Below are positions 26,465 through 37,650 of a stretch of 44,660 nt of DNA, piece by piece (the stretch's first letter is position 1; each line of letters starts with the position of its first letter). The translations under genes were made by a program, and so were the position numbers. Where the stretch lies: contig CALAKU010000060.1 in the NCBI GenBank assembly GCA_937922925.1, positions 1 through 44,660 on the forward strand, in the 5' to 3' direction. The notes beneath the pieces were generated by a model that saw nothing but the letters and a program-made list of their open reading frames with translations, searched no databases and was not told the DNA's origin. Origin of the DNA: an uncultured Arenicella sp. (GTDB taxonomy: Bacteria; Pseudomonadota; Gammaproteobacteria; Arenicellales; Arenicellaceae).

Positions 26465-26824
26465 ATGTTAGATAAAATTAATGATTTTTTAGCTGAACCG
26501 CTACCACGCCGCATTTTGTTTTTTGACGAAATGCTGACACCAAGCTTGATTCGAACCGCCTACTGGTTAGGTTTGCTTGCGGTTGTTTGGACGGGGCTTG
26601 GGCACTTATTTTCAAATGGCTTTTTAGGCATTTTTGAAGGGCTCATCTACATAGCTATTGGGGTTATTGTGCTGCGCGTTATCGCTGAGCTGGTGATGTT
26701 GCTGTTTAAATTGAACGAAAACATGGAAGCCGTTGCTCAGAATACGAGCGCGCCCAAAGCCAGCACAGCCGTTAAGAAAACCAGCAAAAAAACATCGAAG
26801 AAAGTGGCAAAGAAAGCCAGTTAG
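26465..26824 (+). CDS. DUF4282 membrane protein with lysine-rich tail
   Basis: A 119-residue protein. Residues about 15-85 match the DUF4282 layout: FDEMLTPSLIRTAYWLGLLAVVWTGLGHLF, then a second helix IAIGVIVLRVIAELVMLLFKLNENM. The C-terminus (about 97-119) is a Lys/Ser/Thr/Ala-rich tail (KKTSKKTSKKVAKKAS) like a histone-H1 tail, which may bind DNA, RNA or acidic lipid heads. Function unknown. It is divergent from yrbG across 281 bases. Confidence 0.75.
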   Translation: MLDKINDFLAEPLPRRILFFDEMLTPSLIRTAYWLGLLAVVWTGLGHLFSNGFLGIFEGLIYIAIGVIVLRVIAELVMLLFKLNENMEAVAQNTSAPKASTAVKKTSKKTSKKVAKKAS

Positions 26825-27318
26825 CCAACTCAGCGCTTAGGGCGAAAGGGCCGCCAATCTAATAGTTTAGTAAGGCTTTACCCATTTGCCTTCGATTTGG
26901 TGGATAGTAATAGCTCGCCAAATTTAATCGATAACGTCGTGCTCGGTGAATCTGACATCGCGCCACAAGAGCCATGGCTTGGATAATAACCGTCTGAAAA
27001 AAGTGCTCCGAGTTTGCTTGTTTTTGGCAATTTCATCGTCATATATCAATACGATTCGGGAGGTTCGTAACGGCAGCGCCCGGAGACTGGAAATAGCCGA
27101 GCGGCTCAAGATTTGAAATAGCCGCTTTCGCATTCAGGCAAGGTTCATTTTGCATGTGTATGCTAGTGATGAATGTTAATCATTAGCTAAATTGCGTTGA
27201 TTGACTAACACTCGTTTTGCTTCGTGGAAAACGGCTAATTAAAAACCAAAAAGCAGTAAGTTTTTGCGATGCTAAGGCGGTCTCTTACTACTAGTTAAAC
27301 TCTATATCTTCCTTGATT
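26825..27318. other. Intergenic region, no supported gene
   Basis: About 490 bases between the DUF4282 gene and mlaC. In related genomes mlaF, mlaE and mlaD precede mlaC; I find no recognisable remnant of them. A 69-codon minus-strand reading frame (26924-27133) has no ribosome-binding site or recognisable domain. GAAATAGCCG occurs twice about 25 bases apart near 27090-27125, and AGCGGCT/AGCCGCT could form a small hairpin. Confidence 0.5.
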
Positions 27319-27954
27319 ATGAAAAAAATTCTATCGACATTTTTGATCTACACAAGCTTGGTGTTTGCATTAGTGGCTAACGCATCTACCGCGAAGGCAC
27401 CAGACCAGGTCGTGCGGCAGACTTTTGATACAGTGGTCGGCGAAATCCAGGCAAATCGAGATCTCTATCAAAATGACAGCAAGGCGCTTTACGCCATGCT
27501 TGAAGAGGCACTGGTTCCCTCGTTGAACATCTCTTTCATGATGGATCTCATTCTTGGGAAAGAACTCGCGACGAAAACGCCTGCTGCCAAACGAGACATG
27601 TTGGTTTCTGAGTTTAAAACGCTGTTATTGCGTACTTACGCCAGCGGTATTTTGTATGCCACCGGCGACGAAAAGGTGGTTTATGAACCACTAAAACTAG
27701 GCTCAGATGCCTACCGAGCGGATGTGATGGTGAAATTAGTCACCGCAGAAGGTGGTGAATTCCCGATCAAACTTCAGATGACGACTCGCGAAAGCCGTTG
27801 GAATAAAAACGACACAGGCAAATGGCGAGCGTATAATCTTGAAGTGGCAGGGCAAAATATCGCCCGCTTGTACAGGGCGACCTTCGCTCGCACTTTGAAA
27901 GAACAAGGCGTTGATGGTTTGATCGCCAGTTTACGAAGCCGAAACTCGGCCTAA
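27319..27954 (+). CDS. mlaC: Phospholipid-transport periplasmic protein MlaC
   Basis: A 211-residue secreted protein with a signal peptide (about 1-24, ending ANA). It shows the MlaC/Ttg2D pattern APDQVVRQTFDTVVGEIQANRDLY, the helix VPSLNISFMMDLILGKELATKT, VSEFKTLLLRTYASGIL and a C-terminal WRAYNLEVAGQNIARLYR...F. It ferries phospholipid between the outer-membrane MlaA-porin complex and inner-membrane MlaFEDB. The latter genes are absent here. The ATG is chosen over a TTG six bases upstream. A strong terminator follows. Confidence 0.92.
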   Translation: MKKILSTFLIYTSLVFALVANASTAKAPDQVVRQTFDTVVGEIQANRDLYQNDSKALYAMLEEALVPSLNISFMMDLILGKELATKTPAAKRDMLVSEFKTLLLRTYASGILYATGDEKVVYEPLKLGSDAYRADVMVKLVTAEGGEFPIKLQMTTRESRWNKNDTGKWRAYNLEVAGQNIARLYRATFARTLKEQGVDGLIASLRSRNSA

Positions 27955-27989
27955 ATTTTTCACGCATATCGGCGTGGTAACCGCGCTTT

Positions 27990-28018
27990 AAAAGGTGAGG
28001 CATTTAGCCTCGCCTTTT
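27990..28018 (+). terminator. Rho-independent terminator after mlaC
   Basis: AAAAGGTGAGGC pairs with GCCTCGCCTTTT across a five-base ATTTA loop (one T-G wobble), ending in T-rich DNA. It starts 36 bases after the mlaC stop and separates mlaC from the ABC exporter genes. Confidence 0.85.
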
Positions 28019-28055
28019 CTCGTTTTAACCTCTTATTTTTGATAGGCGATTTATT

Positions 28056-28982
28056 TTGGCCAAGCAACCCGCCGTTTCGGTCCAACATGTCAGCAAGGCG
28101 TTTGGGTCTTTGCAAGCATTGAGCGATGTTAGTTTTGATATCCCACAGGGGGAGTTCTTTGGCCTCTTGGGGCCCAATGGCGCAGGTAAGTCGACCTTAA
28201 TCAGTGCCTTGGCGGGGCTGTTGCAAGCCGACTCAGGCCAGTTAAGTATATTAGGTGCCGATGTGAGTCGTGATTATCGCGAGGCGCGCAAAAATATTGG
28301 CGTGGTGCCTCAAGAATTGGTGATGGACCCATTTTTTTCGGTACGCGAAACCTTGGCGTTTCAGTCGGGTTACTTTGGGCTGCGTAACAACGATGCGTGG
28401 ATAGACGAGTTACTAGAGCAGTTAAATCTGAGCGACAAAGCCGATACCAATATGCGCAAACTCTCTGGCGGCATGAAACGACGAGTTTTGATCGCCCAAG
28501 CATTGGTGCATAAACCGCCGGTGCTGGTGCTTGATGAGCCCACCGCAGGAGTAGACGTCGAATTGCGTCAAACGCTGTGGCGTTTCGTGCGGCGCTTACA
28601 TCAAAGTGGTCACACGATTGTACTAACAACGCATTACCTAGAAGAAGCCGAGGAGTTGTGTGATCGCATCGCGATTATCGACCAAGGCCAAATGATTGCC
28701 TTAGAGACCAAAGATGATTTGCTGGCACGCGGCCTTGGCAGCAAGTTATTGATAAGGGCGGCGCATGACATCACGGCGGTTCCTGAATCGTTAATGCCAA
28801 AAGTGACGCGCCAAGAAGGTCGCGAGCTTGAGCTTGTGTTTAACCGAGAGAAAGATTCGATGATGGACATACTCGACGGTTTGCGCGGCGCGGCCAATCA
28901 TATTGAGTTTGTAAGCGTTTTAGAAGACCGTCTCGAAGACGTGTTCGTGAGATTAACAGCCAACAACGAGGCGCAGCGATGA
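28056..28982 (+). CDS. ABC-2 exporter ATP-binding protein (YadG-like)
   Basis: A 308-residue ATPase. Walker A is GPNGAGKS, the signature LSGGMKRRVLIAQAL, Walker B VLVLDEPTAGVD and the switch histidine is in VLTTHYLEEAEEL. The C-terminal extension (about 225-308) is typical of the CcmA/DrrA/YadG group. The start is TTG with only a weak AGG upstream; no in-frame ATG lies before the P-loop. Its stop overlaps the permease start (ATGA). The substrate is unknown; this pair often precedes bolA-murA in related genomes. Confidence 0.92.
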   Translation: MAKQPAVSVQHVSKAFGSLQALSDVSFDIPQGEFFGLLGPNGAGKSTLISALAGLLQADSGQLSILGADVSRDYREARKNIGVVPQELVMDPFFSVRETLAFQSGYFGLRNNDAWIDELLEQLNLSDKADTNMRKLSGGMKRRVLIAQALVHKPPVLVLDEPTAGVDVELRQTLWRFVRRLHQSGHTIVLTTHYLEEAEELCDRIAIIDQGQMIALETKDDLLARGLGSKLLIRAAHDITAVPESLMPKVTRQEGRELELVFNREKDSMMDILDGLRGAANHIEFVSVLEDRLEDVFVRLTANNEAQR

Positions 28983-29752
28983 ATACCATCAATTGGATTG
29001 CCTCTTACACCTTATTGCGCAAAGAGGTGGCGCGCTGGGTAAAAGTTTGGTTGCAAACCGTGATGGCGCCAGTGATGACGTCACTTTTGTATGTACTGGT
29101 TTTTGGCCATGTGCTTGAAGGGCGTCTAGAAGTTTTTCCAGGGGTTAGTTACACCGCGTTTCTCATCCCCGGCCTGCTGATGATGTCGGTGATCCAAAAT
29201 GCCTTTGCCAACACTTCGTCGAGCCTAATCCAGTCTAAAGTGATGGGCAGTATCGTGTTTATACTACTGCCACCGTTTTCAGCGCTTGAAATGTATTTGG
29301 CCTACATTGGCGCGGCGGTTTTGCGGGGCTTTGCGGTGGGCTTGGGCGTATTTTTATTGGCCGTGTTCTATGTCAATGTGCCGATCAATAATATTGGTAT
29401 TGTGATTGGCTTTGCCTTGCTTGGCAGTGTGTGTGTTGGCTCGCTCGGTATGATTGCAGGTATGTGGGCTGAAAAATTTGATCAAATCTCGGCGTTTCAA
29501 AACTTCTTCATTATGCCGCTGACGTTCTTAAGTGGTGTGTTTTACTCAATTAACTCCTTGCCGCCATTTTGGTTTCAGTTATCTCGTTTTAATCCGTTTT
29601 TCTACATGATAGATGGGTTTCGCTATGGCTTTTTTGGCCAATCAGACCAGCCTGTAATGACCAGTTTTGCCATTATGTTGGTGGCAACTTTGGTGTTGGC
29701 GGCGATAACGATACGCATGCTGGCGAATGGGTATAACTTGCGCGATCAATAG
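28979..29752 (+). CDS. ABC-2 type permease (YadH-like)
   Basis: A 257-residue membrane protein with about six helices and the ABC-2 motif region FQNFFIMPLTFLSGVFYSINSLPPFWF followed by RFNPFFYMIDGFRYGFFG. It forms the channel of an exporter with the preceding ATPase. The four-base overlap with that gene shows coupled translation. Confidence 0.92.
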   Translation: MNTINWIASYTLLRKEVARWVKVWLQTVMAPVMTSLLYVLVFGHVLEGRLEVFPGVSYTAFLIPGLLMMSVIQNAFANTSSSLIQSKVMGSIVFILLPPFSALEMYLAYIGAAVLRGFAVGLGVFLLAVFYVNVPINNIGIVIGFALLGSVCVGSLGMIAGMWAEKFDQISAFQNFFIMPLTFLSGVFYSINSLPPFWFQLSRFNPFFYMIDGFRYGFFGQSDQPVMTSFAIMLVATLVLAAITIRMLANGYNLRDQ

Positions 29753-29863
29753 GGTTGATCTAAACGCTGATCTGAGCCCCGTTGTGGTTGTTGAACAGGG
29801 TTTCAGGTATTCTACCAAGCTATCAAAAGACGCTCTATTTAGGCGTAAATAAATCGAAACACT

Positions 29864-30097
29864 ATGGTTACTCCCGAACAATTAAAAACTTGGATTGAAA
29901 GCGGTTTTAACGGCGCAACGGTGAGTGTTGAAGGCGATGGTCATCACTTTGAAGCCGTTATTGTGGCCTCAGAGTTTGAGTCTAAAAATCGCATTCAGCG
30001 ACACCAACTTGTGTATGCGGCCTTGGGCGATAAGATGAAAGCCGAAGTCCATGCTTTATCCATGAAAACCCTAACTCCGGCCGAAGCGGAGCAATAA
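29864..30097 (+). CDS. ibaG: BolA-family protein IbaG
   Basis: A 77-residue BolA-like protein with the helix-strand core VTPEQLKTWIESGFNGATVSVEGDGHHFEAVIVASEFESKNRIQRHQLVYAALGDKM. The conserved histidine in RHQLVYAAL can ligate an Fe-S cluster with a monothiol glutaredoxin. Fittingly, the next gene encodes such a glutaredoxin. In E. coli ibaG precedes murA. Confidence 0.93.
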   Translation: MVTPEQLKTWIESGFNGATVSVEGDGHHFEAVIVASEFESKNRIQRHQLVYAALGDKMKAEVHALSMKTLTPAEAEQ

Positions 30098-30235
30098 GGC
30101 TAAGCAATAGCTCGCCGCGATAAAAGCCATCCAATTTTGATGAACCACAATTGCTGCTGACAGCGACCACGTTCGAAACGTGATTACGAACCAAGTACTC
30201 GTGATTCACTAAACGCTACTGTAAAGGTGACAAAA

Positions 30236-32513
<2,278 letters not shown>

Positions 32514-32542
32514 GACAGTCTTAACAGTATTGGGAGACAGTC

Positions 32543-32615
32543 GTGAACGTTAATAGAAGAAAGTCGTGAACGTTAATAGAAGAAAGCCATGAACGTTAAT
32601 AAAAGAAAGCCATGA
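32543..32615 (+). repeat. Four 23-bp repeats forming three stop-start mini-ORFs before hisD
   Basis: A unit with a start codon recurs at 32543 (GTG), 32566 (GTG), 32589 (ATG) and 32612 (the hisD ATG). The 23-base period shifts the frame each time. The first three starts each open eight codons: (M)NVNRRKS, (M)NVNRRKP and (M)NVNKRKP. Each ends in TGA that overlaps the next start (GTGA, ATGA, ATGA). GGGAG six bases before the first GTG is the best ribosome-binding site; later units have only AGAAAG. This is visible directly; its effect on translation is inferred. Confidence 0.93.
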
Positions 32616-33916
32616 ACGTTGATATCAAACGTCTAAACAGCGCGCACGACTCCTTTGATGCTGACCTTGCGAGTCTGTTAAACCGTCAGCAAGCCAGCGA
32701 CCAAGATGTTGAGCAAACCGTTGCCGAAGTGCTTGGCCATGTTGCGCGTAACGGCGATAGAGCACTCTATCATTACACTCAGCAATTCGATGGTTTTGAT
32801 GCTGAGGCGCGCGGTCTGGAAGTTCGTCAAGATCGCCTAAATCTGGCGCTTGAAAATATCTCGCCCAAAGATCGTGAAGCCTTAGAGTTCGCCGTCGAGC
32901 GAGTGCGCGAGTATCACCAGCATCAAATGCAAGAGTCGTGGCAATACGAAGAAGCCGATGGCACCATTTTGGGCCAGAAAATCACGCCGCTACAACGCGC
33001 TGGCCTATATGTCCCAGGCGGTAAAGCCACTTATCCCTCATCGGTTATCATGATTGCCGTCGCGGCCAAGGTGGCCGGCGTACCAGAGTTAATCATGACC
33101 TCGCCAACACCAAACGGCGAATTCAACGATATGGTACTGGCGGCGGCAAAGCTATCTGGTGTCGACCGTGTATTCCGCGTTGGAGGTGCTCAAGCCATTG
33201 GAGCAATGGCCTATGGCACCGAGACAATCCCTAAGGTCGATAAGATCGCTGGGCCCGGCAATATTTATGTGGCTACGGCCAAACGCCAAGTGTTTGGCCG
33301 AGTTGGCATCGACATGATTGCCGGGCCTTCAGAGGTTTTAGTGGTTGCCGATGACTCGGTTGAACCCGACTGGATTGCCATGGATTTGTTCGCGCAGGCC
33401 GAGCACGATGAGTTGGCGCAATCGATCTTGCTCACCAACAGTGAGCTGTTGGCCGAGCGCGTGCAGCAATCTATCGATCGCTTATTATCCACTATGGAGC
33501 GCGCCGATATAATTCGGGCTGCGTTAAAAGATCATGGCGCTATTATTGTTACCCAGACCCGTCAACAGTTGATTGATGTCGCCGATAAAATCGCCGCAGA
33601 GCATTTGGAGATATTCACTGAAGACGCTGAGGCGCTCGCGCACGAGATCAGCCATGCTGGTGCGATGTTTATTGGCCCATACAGCTCTGAATCTTTAGGC
33701 GATTATTGCGCTGGCCCGAACCATGTTTTACCGACGGCCGGGACAGCACGATTTAGTTCGCCATTAGGCGTTTACGACTTTCAAAAACGCAGCAGCATCA
33801 TTAAGGTTTCCGAGCAAGGCGCACAAGAGATGGGCAAACGCGCATCCATTCTCGCTCGTGGAGAATCACTCACTGCCCACGCGCGCGCAGCTGAATACCG
33901 ACTCAAGGACGACTGA
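32612..33916 (+). CDS. hisD: Histidinol dehydrogenase
   Basis: A 434-residue zinc enzyme for the last two steps of histidine synthesis. Conserved blocks are [71 protein letters not shown] and [23 protein letters not shown]. The start is the fourth in a series of duplicated start sites and is in a different frame from the three before it. hisC, common next, is replaced by a GMC oxidoreductase gene. Confidence 0.97.
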   Translation: MNVDIKRLNSAHDSFDADLASLLNRQQASDQDVEQTVAEVLGHVARNGDRALYHYTQQFDGFDAEARGLEVRQDRLNLALENISPKDREALEFAVERVREYHQHQMQESWQYEEADGTILGQKITPLQRAGLYVPGGKATYPSSVIMIAVAAKVAGVPELIMTSPTPNGEFNDMVLAAAKLSGVDRVFRVGGAQAIGAMAYGTETIPKVDKIAGPGNIYVATAKRQVFGRVGIDMIAGPSEVLVVADDSVEPDWIAMDLFAQAEHDELAQSILLTNSELLAERVQQSIDRLLSTMERADIIRAALKDHGAIIVTQTRQQLIDVADKIAAEHLEIFTEDAEALAHEISHAGAMFIGPYSSESLGDYCAGPNHVLPTAGTARFSSPLGVYDFQKRSSIIKVSEQGAQEMGKRASILARGESLTAHARAAEYRLKDD

Positions 33917-33921
33917 TCAAG

Positions 33922-35535
33922 GTGGAAAATAGTCAGGCCCAGCACTATGATTTTATTGTTATCGGTGCGGGTTCCGCCGGTTGTGTGTTGGCCAATCGGC
34001 TCTCTGAAAATCCAAATCACAAAGTCTTACTGCTGGAAGCGGGCGGCGAAGCCACTAGCCCGTGGCTGCATATTCCCATTGGCTACTTTAAGACCATGCA
34101 CAACCCAAAGTGGGATTGGTGTTATCGCACGCAAGGCGAGTGGGGCACAGCTGGGCGTCAATTGGAGTGGCCGCGAGGCAAAGTATTAGGAGGGTCTAGT
34201 GCCCTGAACGGTCTGTTGTATGTGCGCGGTCAAGCGCAAGACTATGACGATTGGGCCGCGTTAGGCAACGACGGCTGGGCTTATCACGATGTACTTCCTT
34301 TGTTCAAACGTTCAGAGAAAAATGAGCGAGGCGGCGATGACTATCACGGTGGTGAGGGCGAGCTGGCGGTCTCAGACATTCGTGTTCGTCGCCCAATCTG
34401 CGATGCCTTTATCGAGGCTGCCGCTGAGGTTGGCATCCTTAAAACCAACGATTTCAATGGCAAGAGCCAAGAAGGAGTAGGCTACTTCCAACTAAACATA
34501 GATCACCGCGGTTTGCGTTGCAGTGCCGCCACCGCCTTCTTAAAGCCAATCCGCTCTCGCCAGAATCTGGAAATAAAAACAAATGCTTTAGTTGAAAAAA
34601 TAAACATCGTCAATGGCGTGGCCGTTGGGGTGTGTTTCAATCAAGGCGGCGACTCGTTTCGAGCCAATGCGGCGAGTGAAGTCATTGTCTCAGCTGGGGC
34701 AATTGCGTCGCCACAGTTGTTAATGATGTCAGGTGTGGGCGATGCGCAAAGTCTGCGCGATCACGAAATCCCCGTTAAAGCCAACTTGCCCGGAGTAGGG
34801 CAAAACCTACAAGACCATCTGCAAGTTCGAAGCATTTACAAATTGAACCAGCCGCTTAGCCTCAACGATGAGCTGAAAAAACCATTGGGTAAGTTGTCGA
34901 TGGCCTGGGAGTACCTGCGCCGCCGCACTGGCCCCTTAACCATGGCCGCCAGCCAAGTTGCCATTTTCACCGATTCCAAACAGCAAGGGGCTCGCCCCGA
35001 TGTACAATTTCATTTTCAACCACTAAGCGCCGACAAGCCCGCCGATGGTACACATGATTTTTCGGCAGTTACCTCATCGATATGCCAATTACGCCCAAGC
35101 AGCCGCGGCTATTTGAGTTTGCAAAGCGCCGATGTGCGGGAGCCATTGGCAATCCATCCTAATTACTTGGCGAGCGATTTAGATCGCCAAGTGGTAATTG
35201 ATTCGGTTCGATTGTCACGTAAAATTGCCGCCGCGCCCGCAATGGCTGGTTTTGTGGAGTCGGAATATGAACCCGGCGAAGAACTGCAAAGCGACGATGA
35301 AATTTTAGAGTTTGCTCGTCATCGCAGCGCCACCATTTATCATCCGTCAGGCACCTGTAAAATGGGCTTAGCAAGCGATACGTCTGCGGTGGTGGATGCA
35401 AAGTTGCGAGTGCACGGCATCAAAAACTTACGGGTTGCCGACTGTTCAATAATGCCAAATTTGGTCTCAGGCAATACTCATGCTGCGGCTGTCATGATTG
35501 GCGAAAAAGCGGCGGAAATGATCTTGAGTAGCTAG
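33922..35535 (+). CDS. GMC-family FAD oxidoreductase (choline/alcohol dehydrogenase-like)
   Basis: A 537-residue flavoenzyme. The FAD motif is [18 protein letters not shown] (about 10-27), signature 1 [18 protein letters not shown] and signature 2 [15 protein letters not shown]. The catalytic His pair region is [10 protein letters not shown] and GNTHAAAV (H520). It resembles BetA and AlkJ-type primary alcohol dehydrogenases; substrate unknown. The start is GTG six bases after the hisD stop, with AAGG abutting it, so it may be coupled to hisD. It ends beside the palindromic repeat array. Confidence 0.9.
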   Translation: MENSQAQHYDFIVIGAGSAGCVLANRLSENPNHKVLLLEAGGEATSPWLHIPIGYFKTMHNPKWDWCYRTQGEWGTAGRQLEWPRGKVLGGSSALNGLLYVRGQAQDYDDWAALGNDGWAYHDVLPLFKRSEKNERGGDDYHGGEGELAVSDIRVRRPICDAFIEAAAEVGILKTNDFNGKSQEGVGYFQLNIDHRGLRCSAATAFLKPIRSRQNLEIKTNALVEKINIVNGVAVGVCFNQGGDSFRANAASEVIVSAGAIASPQLLMMSGVGDAQSLRDHEIPVKANLPGVGQNLQDHLQVRSIYKLNQPLSLNDELKKPLGKLSMAWEYLRRRTGPLTMAASQVAIFTDSKQQGARPDVQFHFQPLSADKPADGTHDFSAVTSSICQLRPSSRGYLSLQSADVREPLAIHPNYLASDLDRQVVIDSVRLSRKIAAAPAMAGFVESEYEPGEELQSDDEILEFARHRSATIYHPSGTCKMGLASDTSAVVDAKLRVHGIKNLRVADCSIMPNLVSGNTHAAAVMIGEKAAEMILSS

Positions 35536-35588
35536 GTTATTATTTTTTAGGTAACCGCTGGCGATCAAGCTAGTTTCTGAGTCAGTCT

Positions 35589-35935
35589 GAATCCGCGGCT
35601 AAGCCGCTGACAATTCATTCTGAACCCGCCACTAAGTCGCTGATAAGTCATTCTGAGCTTGATTCAGAATCTTCTAAGCTTTCGTGCGGTTTCCGGCCCA
35701 ATAGGTTCTGACTTTCGTCAGAATGACTTTTTTTGGCTAGCTCGTTCTAAGCCCTGAAATAAGATATTTCGAACCCACCATTAAGTTGCTACCAAGTCAT
35801 TCTGGCCCCGCCACTAGGTTGGTGATAAGTCATTCTGAACTTGATTCAGAATCTTCTTAGCCTTTGTACGGTTTCCGGCTCAATAGATTCTGACTTCCGT
35901 CAGAATGACTTTTGGGCTAGCTCATCCTAAGTACC
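35589..35935. repeat. Two direct copies of a 182-bp-period palindromic repeat
   Basis: Copy A (from about 35589) and copy B (from 35771) are similar over about 165 bases. Each holds AAGTCATTCTGA (35645 and 35827) and its reverse complement TCAGAATGACTT (35718 and 35900), 73 bases apart. Each half is itself a small hairpin. The right hairpin of copy A ends in seven T's, so it could terminate the GMC gene transcript. Inverted copies of the same hairpins occur at 38729-38877. This fills most of the gap between the GMC and surface-protein genes. Confidence 0.9.
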
Positions 35936-35952
35936 AGCATCCAGCAAGCAAT

Positions 35953-37512
35953 TTAGTTAGGCACCACCACAGCACGATCTCCAGGTAGAGGAATCACGAA
36001 AAAGCCGCTGGTGTCTTCGATCACCTCTACTGCACCAATAAAGCAGGTCTCGGTGCCGCGCGGCTCATTTCGTTGATCTACACCAAAAACCGGTTCTGCT
36101 GAACAACTAAAAGGGTTGCCGGTGTCGATCAATGGTGAGCCAGGTAAAGGCGCGTGTGAGAGGGTTGAGCCGCCGTTATTGGCAAGGTCTCCAAGCATTG
36201 GATCACCAAAGGCAGTACCGATACAGCTGTCGTCTTCAATCCAGTTAGATCCACCATTTAAGAAAATGCGATTGCAATCACCGCCGCTATTCGAAGCAAT
36301 CACGTTGTTCACGCCAATGATAAAATTGCCAAGATTTTCGGCATAAAGGCCGCCCGAGAGGTTTTGTGACGCGGTATTGTTGACAATAGTCGAATTAAAA
36401 AAGGTGAACTGGCTGTCGCCCTGAGAGCTAATCGCCCCTCCTCTTGCGGCGCTATTACCCGAGAAAGTAGTGTTGACAATGTCAACATCGACGAAATAGC
36501 CATCATTCAAAGGTGCACCATCAAAAGCGTAACTATAGATCGCTCCACCACTTAGAGTAGTCGCCTGATTCCCACTAAAACTACTGGCTTGGATGATTAA
36601 TCTTAACGTCTCTTCCTGGGTTGATAGCAAGTCGATAGCACCACCGGTATATGCTGAATTATTAATAAAGCTCGTTCCCGAAATACTGGAATTGTCTCCC
36701 AAATTACCCCGCAAGCGCATGGCACCGCCGCTAACCCCCGATGAATTGCCTACAAACCGACTGTCGACAACGTCAATCGAAGAGTTAACCGCGTAGATGG
36801 CACCGCCGCCATCGCCGGCCGTGACTTCATTGTCAGAAAGTAGGCTGTTTTCTAATCGTAAGCTACCGCCATTTACACTAATAGCACCACCAGCTGATCC
36901 GCTTAGATTATTGATAAAAGAAGAATTCTCAATCGTGATTGCACTGGAACCGTTGATCGCGCCTCCGGTGCTAGTCGCTGCTGTATTGTCTCGCAGCTCA
37001 CTGTTGACTATTCGCAAAGAGTCGCTACTGCTAATAATCGCGCCGGCGTAATTGGCTGTACCATTAATGAGCCTTAGATTGTTAAGCGTTAAACTGGTCG
37101 CAGCGCTATAAAAAATCCGCGAGTTCTTCTGAGCGTCGATAGTGACTCGATCTGCCAGAGCGCTAGCATCAACGCTAAGTGACTGGCCAGAGTTGATGGT
37201 TATCTGCCCCAAGAATTCGTCTAATTGAATCGTTTGCCCGCTTAAGCTCGAATCAAATAGAATGGTGTCGTTGTCTCCAAAATCCTCAGCTGGAACACTA
37301 TTCGAACAGCCGCCCTGTGGCTCGCGTGTATTAATCGACTGAACCGCCTCGCGTAAAGTGCAATTTGCGCCATTGTCTTGGTTGCTGGTGACGACGATGG
37401 TTGCCGCATGGCTTACCGTGTGGCTGAGCCCCATGCCAAATAGGCAAGTGGTGATGGCTTTGCTAAGAGTGGATCGCGTAAACGGCTGCGAAGGAGTGGG
37501 CTTGATTTTCAT
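35953..37512 (-). CDS. CSLREA-type secreted beta-helix protein
   Basis: A 519-residue exported protein. Residues 1-36 form a signal peptide (ending VSHA). A CSLREA-like motif follows (NCTLREAVQSIN, about 50-61). The middle (about 130-440) has many GGAI and F-x-N-N-x-A repeats, as in polymorphic outer membrane protein / parallel beta-helix proteins. The end has LPGSPLIDTGN, DQRNEPRGTETCFIGAVE and FFVIPLPGDRAVVVPN, like choice-of-anchor Q domains. It is probably an adhesin or surface protein. It lies between inverted repeat clusters and may be accessory. Confidence 0.8.
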   Translation of the reverse strand: MKIKPTPSQPFTRSTLSKAITTCLFGMGLSHTVSHAATIVVTSNQDNGANCTLREAVQSINTREPQGGCSNSVPAEDFGDNDTILFDSSLSGQTIQLDEFLGQITINSGQSLSVDASALADRVTIDAQKNSRIFYSAATSLTLNNLRLINGTANYAGAIISSSDSLRIVNSELRDNTAATSTGGAINGSSAITIENSSFINNLSGSAGGAISVNGGSLRLENSLLSDNEVTAGDGGGAIYAVNSSIDVVDSRFVGNSSGVSGGAMRLRGNLGDNSSISGTSFINNSAYTGGAIDLLSTQEETLRLIIQASSFSGNQATTLSGGAIYSYAFDGAPLNDGYFVDVDIVNTTFSGNSAARGGAISSQGDSQFTFFNSTIVNNTASQNLSGGLYAENLGNFIIGVNNVIASNSGGDCNRIFLNGGSNWIEDDSCIGTAFGDPMLGDLANNGGSTLSHAPLPGSPLIDTGNPFSCSAEPVFGVDQRNEPRGTETCFIGAVEVIEDTSGFFVIPLPGDRAVVVPN

Positions 37513-37650
37513 TTTTTTTTTGCCTTTTCGTCCTACAGTTGATCTGAATTTTTGCTGATCTATTTTTCTGCTGGTCTAGTACGGTGATCACCTACGAGTC
37601 GGATTCTAGTTTAAATCAGTTTTTGTCCTAAATCGACTGGTTGTTGGAGG

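Noticed and set aside
26924-27133. 69-codon minus-strand reading frame, arginine-rich
   Set aside because: No ribosome-binding site, no recognisable domain, and it lies in a gap without operon context. Could be real but cannot be supported.
30168-30182. CACGTT / AACGTG inverted repeat between ibaG and grxD
   Set aside because: Six-base arms with a three-base loop are likely by chance. No T-run and no known operator match.
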